Source: Zanthoxylum bungeanum (Eukaryota; Streptophyta; Magnoliopsida; Sapindales; Rutaceae). From it: DNA of 64,000 bases. Below are positions 23,590 through 33,046 of this stretch, one piece after another. A program made the position numbers and the translations under genes. Within the stretch, counting starts at the first letter, position 1, and every line of letters starts with the position of its first letter. The notes under the pieces were generated by a model that saw nothing but the letters and a program-made list of their open reading frames with translations, ran no database searches and was not told the origin of the DNA. The stretch is from assembly GCA_019454045.1 (NCBI GenBank), contig SKCR01006524.1, positions 269,386 to 333,385 on the forward strand, in the 5' to 3' direction.

Positions 23590-24045
23590 TTTTGGATGAG
23601 TCCCAAGGGGCGAGGCCCACGTCAGTATCAGTTCGGGGGCGAGCCCCCATATCAGCAACAGCTTGGGGCGAGGCCCGCAATTGGTATCAGTTTGAGGGCG
23701 AGGTCCCTATTTGTCAGCGGTGTTGGGTCGAAGTGCCCAGGGTCGAGGTGCCCCCGTTGTCTGTTGTAGTTCTGGGTCGAGGTGCCCAGGGTCGAGGTGC
23801 CCACTACATCATCAGTTTGAGGGCGAGGTCCCTATTTGTCAGCGGTGTTGGGTCGAGGTGCCCAGGGTCGAGGTGCCCCCGTTGTCTGTTGTAGTTCCGG
23901 GTCGAGGTGCCCACTACATCATCAGTTTGAGGGCGAGGTCCCTATCGCTAGCGGTGTTGGGTCGAGGTGCCCAGGTCGAGGTGCTCCCGTTGTCAGTTGC
24001 AGTTATTGGGATGCGTCCCAGGATCGAGGTCCACTGCAGCACCAA
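23590..24045 (+). repeat. 3' untranslated tandem repeats of the Tat element
   Basis: Units of about 110-125 bp (CTATTTGTCAGCGGTGTTGG at 23707 and 23832, a variant at 23942) made of smaller GGGTCGAGGTGCCC pieces. Same position and partly the same sequence (GGGATGCGTCCCAGGATCGA) as the 2.1-kb array of the non-autonomous element. Confidence 0.8.
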
Positions 24046-24134
24046 CTCAGCTCGAAGCAGCAGACGAGCCAGGTAAGTGAAAATGCATTGCATAACTTTG
24101 ATAGGATTGTTCAAAGTCACACACTGCACAAGTC

Positions 24135-24153
24135 CCATCAAAGTGGGGGCGAC
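24135..24153 (+). promoter_or_regulatory. Polypurine tract of the Tat element
   Basis: CCATCAAAGTGGGGGCGAC directly before the 3' LTR. Confidence 0.8.
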
Positions 24154-27062
24154 TGTAGGCATTGCATTTTCGCATGTGCAACCCGATACTGAGTCTCAGT
24201 TTGAGGCACTACTTTTTTAGCTAAGGATATTGCGGGAAACGGAGGTCGGAAGGGGAAATTCGAAATAAGTACGTCCTCAAGTTCATTTCACAAGCTCACT
24301 GTCTTCGTTAGTGCTGCGTTCGTTACCTCGTTCGAACGTCAGGCAGATTGCAGACGTTCGTCTAGCGTTCGAATTGGCGTTCGAACGGAGTCGGTGTTTC
24401 TGGTTTTGCTGCTAGCCTCGCACCCCAGCCCAATTAGCCCCCCAAAGCCCATAAAACACATCCCAATTTAATTAAATTAAACATTAGATATTAAAATAAA
24501 TATTTAAACCATTTACCAATTAAATAAAACACAAAATATAATCATACCTAGTTTAGATAAATCAAATATATTAACTTCCTAACTAAACAAATCACATACT
24601 AAATTAAAAAGATGTCATGCATAATTAAAATCAATCATAACCAATTAAAAATTTTGTATTCCTAATCTAGCCAAGATTTGTCCCCCCCTCAATCTTTGAC
24701 TTTCCTTCCTCAACACCAAATCATATCTCTCTTTAAAATGCCAAAATCCCTTCCTTGTGAGACAAGGTGAAACCCTAGCCCTTCCCTATATAAACAACCC
24801 CTAACCAAGACATGGCCCTCCCTGGCTCATTCACACAACTCACACGAAAATTTCAGCAAGAAACACCAGACATCACACGCAAATCACAGAAGAAATAACA
24901 AAAAATTTTCTTCTCCCCCACCCTGACATTACCGAAAATAACAAGCCCTCAAACACCCTCACATTACCGAAAATACAACAGCCATTAACAGCCCCATAAA
25001 CGTTCACACACCACCGAAAATTATCCCTAAAACAGTAACATAAAAACTGCACTTAAAACCCACAAAGAACACCCAAAACATTCCATTGAAATATCAAAAC
25101 AGTCCACTAAAACAGTAAGCAGAGAATACAGAGGAAACGGCAGCAAAACAACAAGGAAGCAGCAGCAAAACGGAGTCGAAACAGTAGCTTGAGTGGCCGA
25201 ACAGCGAAGGAAAAGGCAAACCAGTGAACCATAAAAGTTGCGGAGATTTCCCCCTTCCGATCTGCGTGAAACGCGAGTCCGAGAGACGGCTTAAAAGGTT
25301 AGACCTGAGGGTATCTTTCACACTCGTTTTTTTTGTATTAATTATTAAATATTGCTTGCATGATTGTCATGTTGAAATGCATGTTGTGGCCTTTGAGTAG
25401 ATAAATATGCATGAATTATGAGATGTTGTATGTTGTGGCTGTGGAATAAAATGAGAGAGGTGTCAACTCTCGCGGTATATCAGATGGAAACCCGGACATA
25501 AATTTCATAGCCAATTCCGAATGGACGGTAATATGATCTGTACTCGGGACACAACTCCATGTACCGCTTGAGTAAACGGCTTGGGTTTATTTATTTTTCG
25601 TCACTTGAATTCTGCGTGTTGCTTATTTATGCATGACTCAATCGAGCGCATGGGCTTAGTAAGTGGAATAAAAGATCCTCTATGGGGAGGGGTTAAAGCC
25701 CTTTACCACGATGCTTTGCCGTGCCGGTTGACGTGTGTTCGGTTGGATACAAGATGTGTTCAATCGGACATACCAAGTTTGATGTTATCGCTTTTAATTC
25801 TTGGTATGCATGATTCAATCGAGCGCATAGGCTTAGTAAGTGGAATGAAAGATCCCCTATGTGGAGGGGTTAAAACCCTTTACCACGATGCTTTGCCGCG
25901 CCGGTTGATGTGTGTTCGGTTGGATGTAAGATGTGTTCAACCGGGCATACTTAGTTTGATATGATTGTCTTTATGTTTGTATGCATGATGCGATCGGGCG
26001 CATGGGCTTAGTAAATGGAATGAAAAATCCCCTATGGGGAGGGATTAAAATCATTTACCACGATGCTTCGCCGCGCCTCGCATTGTATTATTTGTCATTT
26101 ATGTATCGCGTCCCATTTCACGCATCGGGTCTGTTCCCGTTCGAACGCGTTTACGAACGCAACTCGAACGCGCATGTATTTTGCCTTATCATGCATCAGG
26201 TCTTATTTCCGTTCGAACGCGTTCACAAACGCCATACGAACGTGAGCATTCTGTTTCGTTTCTGTTCAAACGCATTCACAAATGCCACACGAACGTGAGT
26301 ATTCTGTTTCATTTCTGTTCGAACGCGTTAACAAACGCCATACAAACGTGGGCATTCTGTTTCATTTCCGTTCGAACGCGTTTACGAACGCTACTCGAAC
26401 GAGAACCTTCTGTTTACCGTTCGAACGCGCCTACGAACGCTGCACGAACGCATACGGTAAACAGATCCTCATGCATCACATTACGACATGTCCATCTCAG
26501 CATATGGTTACCCCTTTTCTACGTTATGCATTTGTATTACCTCTCTAGTTGTCTATTTCTGTTATGCGCTTAAATATCTATTCTTAATATGCATGCTAGT
26601 AAGAATGCTATTAGTTTGCGTTTCTGTGTCCACCAATGCGTTCATTAACTTGTATGCTTGCCGTATGATAATCCTTATGCATGTAAATTGAGACATAGAT
26701 TACATGCAAATAGGCTGTATGCAAATTCGAATATGTGTTACATATAAATTTAGATGAACTTGTTGATGTATGTATGTGAATGTAGAAGCATGATATTCTT
26801 AGAAATAAATGTTACTTAAGCCTGGTTAAATTATTATATAAATCATTTCATTACAGGTGGCATAAGTAAGGGACCATTGCGAACCCAACGGTTTGAGGTC
26901 TTCCCTTGCGAGGGGTGAGTGCGGCCTTAAATCTCATTTTCCCGGTTCACACCGGGTGGCGACTCCATTACTCTCCGGCTTAGTCCCTCGTGGCTACTCC
27001 GTACTCCCAACTAGGCCGCGAGCCTAGGACAGCATGCGTCGCTCTAGATCCTGTGTCCCACA
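24154..27062 (+). repeat. 3' LTR of the Tat element
   Basis: Nearly the same as 13389-16318. Sub-repeats start at 25629, 25806 and 25981; the CGTTCGAACG run lies at about 26136-26462; TATA at 24785. Confidence 0.9.
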
Positions 27063-27430
27063 GTGGCTTGGAGGAGTGAACGTTAAGAGTGGCAATGGGT
27101 TAGGTCGGGTCCGGGTTTTGCTAAGCTCGGCCCGAGCCCGACAATTAAATTTGAAGCTCGGGCCTGGGAAAAACCCGACCCGACCACAAATCGGGCTGGC
27201 CCGGTCCGGCTCAGGCTCGGTCTCAGGTTGGGCTTTATCCGGCCCGATTTTTTAATAATAACAAAATTATATATATATATATATACAATTTATTATACAA
27301 ATATAAATATAAATATAAAATATATTTTTTTAGCCCGGACCCGAGCCATGCCTCATATTCCAAGACCCGACCTTTTTTTTTCATGCTTAGTGGACGTAGG
27401 CAAAGAGTTGACCTAACCATCATAAACTAC
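27063..27430 (+). mobile_element. Old copia-type LTR remnant, part 3, with a GC-rich hAT-like fragment inside
   Basis: 27063-27086 continues the split LTR. From about 27087 an unrelated piece begins AGTGGCAATGGGTTAGGTCG with GGGTCGGG/CCCGACC motifs and an (AT)n tract (about 27265-27285). It resembles the left end of hAT MITEs, but no matching right terminus was found. TGGACGTAGGC at about 27392 looks like LTR sequence again. Confidence 0.35.
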
Positions 27431-27676
27431 ATGTCAAATTTCTCTATTCATTATTTCTTTTATTCATCACAAGTTTTATTTTATACTCACATATTATTTA
27501 TAAATTTATATTTGGTAATAAATTGTAATTGTAAAAAATTGAACATTAAGTTTAATTGATAAAATCATTAACTAAGTAATTTAAAATCGTAAAGATTTTT
27601 AATTTCGTCATATTTGGTCGATACTCAATTCACTTTTTTCAGATATAGTTAGTGTTGTTTGATGTGAAGAGCTTAC
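27431..27676. other. Gene-free AT-rich DNA
   Basis: No feature recognised. Confidence 0.5.
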
Positions 27677-27684
27677 CTAAAAAT

Positions 27685-28246
27685 TAGGGGTGGCAATTTG
27701 GGTCAGGATTCGTTTATTCGTTCGATTCGATTCGATTCGCTTTAAAGCGAATACGGGTTTGAAAAAAATTGATTCGTTTAATAAATGGGTCAATTCGATT
27801 TAATTCGTTTATTAAACGAATTGAATACAAATTTAAGCTCATGAATTCATTTATTCGTTTATGATTCGTTTTATTATTTTTATTTACTAGTTCTTGTTAA
27901 TTTCCAATTAATATTCGAGAAATTATAACTAATTATTATAGAAAAATAATATTTTCGATATTTGGTGAGGTATTTTTAGTAAATATATTAATTACATATT
28001 TCATATGTATATATTTATGAAGAACTAATGTAAATCAAGTGTGGTAAATTATTTTATTAAATAATATCATTGAATAAACGAATAAACGAATATTCATATT
28101 CGATTCGTTTAATAAACGAATCGAATACGAATCCTGATATTAAAATTCGTTTAATAAATAAATCGAATACGAATCTATCACATTTTGATTCGATTCGTTT
28201 AACATTCGATACAAATTTAATTCGTTGATTTATTTTGCCACCCCTA
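27685..28246. mobile_element. hAT-type MITE, 562 bp, ATTCG-rich
   Basis: Perfect 12-bp terminal inverted repeats TAGGGGTGGCAA / TTGCCACCCCTA and an exact 8-bp target duplication CTAAAAAT (27677-27684, 28247-28254), the size made by hAT transposases. The interior is AT-rich with many ATTCGATTCG/CGAATCGAAT subterminal motifs on both sides. No transposase frame. Confidence 0.9.
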
Positions 28247-28254
28247 CTAAAAAT

Positions 28255-29084
28255 GTCACCACCTAAAAATTGGTGTGGCATCTAAAGAGTAAAGAGGGCA
28301 ACTGAGCACTTTGTCCTTTTGATTCATATAGCTGCCAATTATAGGTCACCACGTGTCAAGGAAAGAGAGGACTGTAAGATTCAAAATGACTATACACAAA
28401 GAGTGTGTTTGGTACATAGGATAGGATAGTAGTGTATTAGCCATCTTGTATTGTATTAATTAATCTCTCTCGTTCTTCATTCTTTCTCCTGCTTTCATCT
28501 TCTCGTTCTTCTTCTTACAGCTTCTCCTTCTTCTTTTTTCCATCTCCACTTCTACCGCATCACCGCTGGCAACAATCTCTCTGCCGTCAAACCTCATCGC
28601 CAGCGACACAATCCACTCGATTTCATCCCTCATCGCCAGCGAAGTCATCAATTATTAGGTTAGTTTTATATGGTTTGATTTATGAAATTTTTAGGGTAGG
28701 GACTACTTAGTTTGATTTATGAAAATATTAGGGATTAAATAATTTGATTTTTTAGTATCACAATTGCTACTACACCATTTTCACTTCTCACGGAACTATA
28801 GTTTTATTCTGGGTTCTGTGAAAATGCTTTGAATTTTCATGTAATGGGTGTTTTGGATTTGACGTTTTATTATTCCATCTTTGTTCCTTGTTTCGAATTT
28901 TTGGCAAATAGAATGAATTGGTTCCTTGTTTCGAATTTTATATGGCTGTTGTTTATTGATATATTATCTATTTTTTTTAGATTTGAAACCAACATGAAAA
29001 ATTATTATATACATGTTATAGACCCTGTGGCAAAAGCAAAAAAATGTTATCATTGATTAGGATGTATTTGTGCATATTGAAGTT
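28255..29084. other. Gene-free stretch with a CT-rich leader-like segment
   Basis: 28462-28650 is CT-rich and ends in AG/GTTAG, like the 5' leader and first donor of a plant gene, but no downstream exon was recognised. GTGTGTTTGGTACATAGGAT at about 28402 resembles termini of some PIF/Harbinger-type elements; no partner terminus was found. Both readings are weak. Confidence 0.3.
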
Positions 29085-29250
29085 GATTCGAGGCGTAGGC
29101 TCGGGATCTCCCATTGAGGTTCTGAGTTCGAATCTAAGAGTGCGTTTCTTGTAAAAATCTGTGACAGTCGGGGATTTTACCGGCTCCGCTTAAGTCTGAA
29201 ATAAATGGTTTGACGGTGGAGCTTCCAATGATTTTAAAAAAATAATAATA
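29085..29250 (+). mobile_element. tRNA-derived SINE, second copy, 5' part rearranged
   Basis: Shares with the copy at 1962-2144 the B box (GAGTTCGAATCTA), GTGCGTTTCTTGTAAAA, the CTTAAGTCTGAAAT segment and the GACGGTGGAGCTTCCAA segment, and ends in an A-rich AATAATAAT tail. The A-box side is shorter. Only a weak ATTCGA repeat flanks it, so no clear target duplication. Confidence 0.7.
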
Positions 29251-29429
29251 ATAATTCGAAAGCACAAAGAAATGAAAATGATTCGTAATCACACATTTGA
29301 TGCCCATGTTATTGGATTGATTTACTTAGATAATGTTAGTTCCATTTTATTGGTATGTGTCTATAACAAAACAAGTTCAATTGAGTTGTAATCTATCATG
29401 AAGATCTTTGTATAATTGGACTGGTTTCT
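29251..29429. other. Gene-free spacer between SINE and copia LTR-like region
   Basis: AT-rich, no feature recognised. Confidence 0.4.
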
Positions 29430-30177
29430 GGCTGCTGTGCATCAGACATGCGTTCGTGGTGCGTTCGTTGCAGTGTTCGAACGATTGACGTTAGTGCTGC
29501 GTTCGTTGTTTGGTTCGCACGTTTGGCGTTAGTGTCACGTTCTGCTTTAGGTTCGAACATGAGCATTCCAGAGAGCAAACGTTCGAGGCACGTTCTTTGT
29601 GCGTTCGAACGGGGTCATTCCAGAGAGCTCACGTTCGCTGTGCGTTCGAGTGGCGTTCGAACGAGTCTTCACAGAAAGGGCGCGTTCGTGGAGCGTTCTA
29701 GTATGCGTTCAAACGCGACTGCGATCTGAACGCGTTTTTGGTTATTTTCACTTTGAAAACCCTAGTCTTTTCACCTTACCTATAAATATAACATGTAGCC
29801 GCTATTCCCCTTGGTTGAAACAGTTGAAACACAAATCCCTTGAGCCTAAATCTCACAAAGCTTTCAACTCTCTTTGAATCCACCATTGAAGACTTCTTCA
29901 TCTTATTGTCTTCTTCATTAATGGTGTGATTCCATCTTTGTTAAACCTTCAATACAACTTAACCCAAATTCTTTAATCCTTTAGAGTTCTTTAGGAGGAA
30001 GTTTGGTAGTCGGAGTTCCGGCGTCATTGGTGATACAATCTACTCAGAGACTTCAGAGGTTCTGAAGAAAACCGTGGGTCGCGGGCTTGAGGAGTTGCCT
30101 TGAGTTCTTGCAGTATTGAGGTACTTGAGTCGGTGGAGTTGCCACCATAGGTCTGAGTAAAATGTAATTTTCAGAAA
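29430..30177 (+). mobile_element. LTR-like region upstream of a copia RT remnant
   Basis: Holds a dense set of GCGTTCG/CGTTCGAACG motifs (29450-29730), a TATA-like CCTATAAATATAAC at about 29778 and a CT-rich downstream part, in the layout of an LTR promoter and leader. It passes straight into RT sequence at 30178 with no primer-binding site, gag, protease or integrase, so a large deletion lies here. It does not obviously match the downstream LTR start near 38591, so the two ends may come from different elements. Confidence 0.45.
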
Positions 30178-30596
30178 ATGCTACTTACTGACGGGGGAGA
30201 TCCCGAGAGCTACAAGGAGACTGTGGAAACAGAGAACATAGAAAAGTGGGAAGAAGCCATGCAATATGAGATGAAGTCGTTGCATCACAATCACACTTTT
30301 GAGTTGGTGAAATTGCCAAGAGGAAAACGAGCTTTGAAGAACAAATGGGTGTACATGGTGAAGCAACAGGAGCACACTTCACAACCCCGGTACAAAGCCA
30401 GATTAGTTGTCAAGGGATTCAATCAAAGAAAAGGCATTGACTTCGATGAAATCTTTTCTCCAGTTGTGAAGATGTCATCCATCAGAGTGGTACTCAGTCT
30501 AGCAGCAAGCCTCGACCTGGAGATTGAGCAGATAGATGCCAAGACCGCATTTCTTCATGGAGATCTGGAAGAAGAAATTTACATGGAGCAACCAGA
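30178..30596 (+). pseudogene. Tork-like copia reverse transcriptase, N-terminal part
   Basis: Encodes the front of a Ty1/copia [85 protein letters not shown]. The wording is typical of the Tork lineage. It is cut at 30596-30600 by a LINE and resumes at about 37345, with roughly 25 RT codons missing between the two halves. Confidence 0.85.
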
Positions 30597-30953
30597 AGTG
30601 CCTTATCTTGCCTCTTTCTTCATTTGGTGTGGATTTCACAGGGTTTGGATCAAGATTTTTCGGATTTTTGAAGATTCTTGGTCGGGAAGTTGACGAGTGA
30701 GAGGACGATTTGGATTCTTGTGAGGGATTTTGTGATTTTTGAGCTTAAAATTTGAGGTTTTCTGGCTTTGTTCTGATCGGCTGGTTATTGCCTAATTTTG
30801 CTTCACTCTTGGCTGATTGTGGTCCTTTGTGGAGCAATTTTTTGGTGTTGACCGACGTTGACTGGCCTGGTGTTCTTCCTATCTTCAAACTGTTCTTGGC
30901 AATTTTCTGTTTTTGATCTTCTTTTGGTGATTTTCAAGGAGCAAATCTTGTTT

Positions 30954-30985
30954 GTCACGTGAAGTTACTTATGGTTTCACGTGAC
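30954..30985 (+). promoter_or_regulatory. Perfect inverted repeat with CACGTG arms around the LINE ORF1 start
   Basis: GTCACGTGAA (30954-30963) and TTCACGTGAC (30976-30985) are exact reverse complements separated by 12 bases that contain the ORF1 ATG (30971). Each arm carries CACGTG, the plant G-box core. It could be an internal promoter element or an RNA hairpin at the start codon. Both are inference. Confidence 0.5.
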
Positions 30986-33046
30986 CAACAAGGTTATGCA
31001 GGGGCTAGCTCTTCCTTGGGGCAGACTGCTCCAGCTGGACCTATTCAAGACTTTCTTGCTAAGATGGAAGCAAAAGCTAAGGCCCATTTGGAGTCAAATC
31101 CTTTTCATGGGCTGGGAAAAGAGGGTGCTAAAGGTAATGGGCCTCATAAAAGGCCCGGAAAAGAGAAGATGCAAAGGCCAGAAACGGCAGTGTCTGGGCG
31201 TGCTTCAAAACAAGTTAGTTTGGGAGGGAAACTTGATCAAGCATGTGCTCCTTTAAGTAAGCACGTGCCTGGTTCTCCTCGCCAACCTAATCAAGCTAAG
31301 GCTACTGAAGTAAAGACTGCTGAAGTTAAGAAGGCTGAGAATCTGGAAATCAAGAATGGCAAGGGAAGGATTGAGCTCGGGAAAAGATCTTGGGCTGATA
31401 AAGTCTGGGCTTCTTCGGCCAAATCAAGGTTCTGCTTGGAAAGCGATTTGGCTCAAGAACATGGGCGTGATTCTTATTCACTACCTGATGAGTTCGTTGA
31501 GGAGGATTTTGGGGATTGGACTCGTTTGGTGGGTTTTATTTTGGGATCCCCTTTTCCTTTTTATGCTGCTAGATCGATTGCAATGAGGGAATGGCAGTGC
31601 TATGGAATTGAGACAGTGTTCTCCTATGAAGGTTTCTTCATTTTTCGATTCCCGAATGAAGATAAGGTCCAAGAGGTGCTTGCGGATGGGCCTTGGCTTT
31701 TTGGGGGAAAGTATATGATGCTCCAGCAATGGAATGCTTGTTTTGTATTCGACAAAAGTAAGCTTTCTAAGGTTCCGGTTTGGGTGAAATTGAAGGGCTT
31801 GCCGTTTACTTTATGGTCCACTAAAGCATTGAGCTTTGCGGCTGGTATTGTGGGAAAACCTTTGTCTTGTGATAGGGCTACTCATGAACGATCCAGACTC
31901 TCCTATGCTAGAGTGTGTGTCGAAGTAGAAGCTAGTAAGCCGTATGTGCATGGCTTTTCTCTGAATTGTAAGCTTTCTTCTGATCCTATTCGAGTCGGGG
32001 TAGAGTATGAGTGGAAGCCTCAACGATGTCCAAAATGCTGTGTTTATGGGCATAATTGTGAGACTAAGACTGTGGAGAGTGGGAAACTGGATCAGGTGGA
32101 AGATCAGAAGGCTGTGGGGAATCAGTCAGAAGATCTGAAGACTGTGGAGGGTCTGATGGAGGATCAGAAGGCTGTGGAGGGTCTGAAAGAGGGTCAGAAG
32201 GTTGTGGAGAGTCTGAAGGAGGGTCAGACAGTGGAAGGTCGGAAGGATAGTCCGAATGTTGTGATGGTGCTGAAGGAGGATCAGAAGGCTGCTAGTCAGG
32301 ACACATTGGCCCCTGGGATGAATAGATCAGCTCTAGGAGTTCTCTTGGAGACTGATGATCTGAATGGGAGAGCTCCAGTAGTTGGGGGGCATGAAGTTCA
32401 GGATAATAGGAATCTGTCCTATGCTGACAAGTTGATTGGCAGGGATCTTAGGACTTTTGAAGAGCTTGTTGCTCCAAACGACGTCTCTCCTTTGGTTAAA
32501 AAGGGAAATCACTTTGGGAGTCCTGTGCAGCAGGAGTCTCGCAGGGCAGAGGGGGACTCTGACTCCTGCAATGTCATGGTGACTCCTCAAGCTATGGTGC
32601 CTGTTGTCCAGGAAGGGAATATGGTTGCTCCCACCCATGACTTACAGTTAGCTCTAGCTTCGTTTGAGGCTTCTTGTGATCTTGTTGGTAACGACTTACC
32701 TAGTTGGGAAAAGCGAGAGCTGGACTCTCTAGGATTAATCCCTTTTGATACGGAGGAGTTGGATTCAGTGGGAAGCTCAAATTCTTCTGATTGTTTGGAG
32801 GATGCTGAGGGAGTTCTTATGGTGGATCCCATTCTTGCAGTTGGGGATGCAGAGGGGGTTTGTCATGTGAACAAAAGGGCTTCTCTGAGCAGTGGAAGTA
32901 CTGCTAAACTGACTCTAGGTGACTTTGTTGGTTCATTGGAAGAAGCTTCTTGTGCTTCTAAGCCTCTTAAGCACAAGAATAAGGGGAAGAAGAAAGGGGG
33001 GGTTTACCCCCAAACTCGTTCTCGCAAATCATCCCAACCCCAATGA
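30971..33046 (+). CDS. LINE ORF1 protein (DUF4283, zinc-knuckle-like)
   Basis: 691 residues from ATG 30971; an in-frame GTG lies at 30959, but ATG is the usual start. LINE ORF1 proteins bind the element RNA. Residues 1-185 are low-complexity and basic. The DUF4283 region follows (about 190-340: WTRLVGFILGSPFPFYAA, FIFRFPNEDKVQEVLADGPW, VPVWVKLKGLPFTLWS). A cysteine cluster CPKCCVYGHNC at about 353 is a zinc-knuckle variant, with the last Cys closer to the His than in CX2CX4HX4C. Residues about 362-440 hold imperfect 10-11-residue repeats of the EDQKAVEGLKEGQKVVE type. The C-terminus is acidic, then basic (KHKNKGKKKGG). The stop overlaps the ORF2 start as ATGA, which suggests termination-reinitiation. 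Confidence 0.85.
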   Translation: MVSRDQQGYAGASSSLGQTAPAGPIQDFLAKMEAKAKAHLESNPFHGLGKEGAKGNGPHKRPGKEKMQRPETAVSGRASKQVSLGGKLDQACAPLSKHVPGSPRQPNQAKATEVKTAEVKKAENLEIKNGKGRIELGKRSWADKVWASSAKSRFCLESDLAQEHGRDSYSLPDEFVEEDFGDWTRLVGFILGSPFPFYAARSIAMREWQCYGIETVFSYEGFFIFRFPNEDKVQEVLADGPWLFGGKYMMLQQWNACFVFDKSKLSKVPVWVKLKGLPFTLWSTKALSFAAGIVGKPLSCDRATHERSRLSYARVCVEVEASKPYVHGFSLNCKLSSDPIRVGVEYEWKPQRCPKCCVYGHNCETKTVESGKLDQVEDQKAVGNQSEDLKTVEGLMEDQKAVEGLKEGQKVVESLKEGQTVEGRKDSPNVVMVLKEDQKAASQDTLAPGMNRSALGVLLETDDLNGRAPVVGGHEVQDNRNLSYADKLIGRDLRTFEELVAPNDVSPLVKKGNHFGSPVQQESRRAEGDSDSCNVMVTPQAMVPVVQEGNMVAPTHDLQLALASFEASCDLVGNDLPSWEKRELDSLGLIPFDTEELDSVGSSNSSDCLEDAEGVLMVDPILAVGDAEGVCHVNKRASLSSGSTAKLTLGDFVGSLEEASCASKPLKHKNKGKKKGGVYPQTRSRKSSQPQ

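Larger units (their letters stand above)
13389..27062 (+). mobile_element. Tat-lineage Ty3/gypsy LTR retrotransposon, complete but decayed
   Basis: 13,674 bp with TG..CA LTRs and target duplication GTGGC (13384-13388, 27063-27067). Order: LTR, PBS, 1.1-kb leader, gag-protease frame, RT, RNase H, a second archaeal-type RNase H, integrase, 3' untranslated tandem repeats, polypurine tract, LTR. The dual RNase H is the hallmark of the Tat lineage (Ogre and relatives). Several frameshifts and premature stops inactivate gag-pol, so it cannot move on its own now. The LTRs (2,930 and 2,909 bp) are highly similar, differing mainly by a 19-bp indel near 14800/25580 and scattered substitutions, so insertion was not ancient. 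Confidence 0.92.

Noticed and set aside
28402..28650. Possible 5' exon of a host gene or Harbinger-type terminus
   Set aside because: CT-rich leader and GT donor are suggestive, but no downstream exon or second terminus could be found.
29448..29877. Overlapping small frames with Cys/Arg-rich translations
   Set aside because: They are read-throughs of the GCGTTCG repeat and lie in an LTR-like region.
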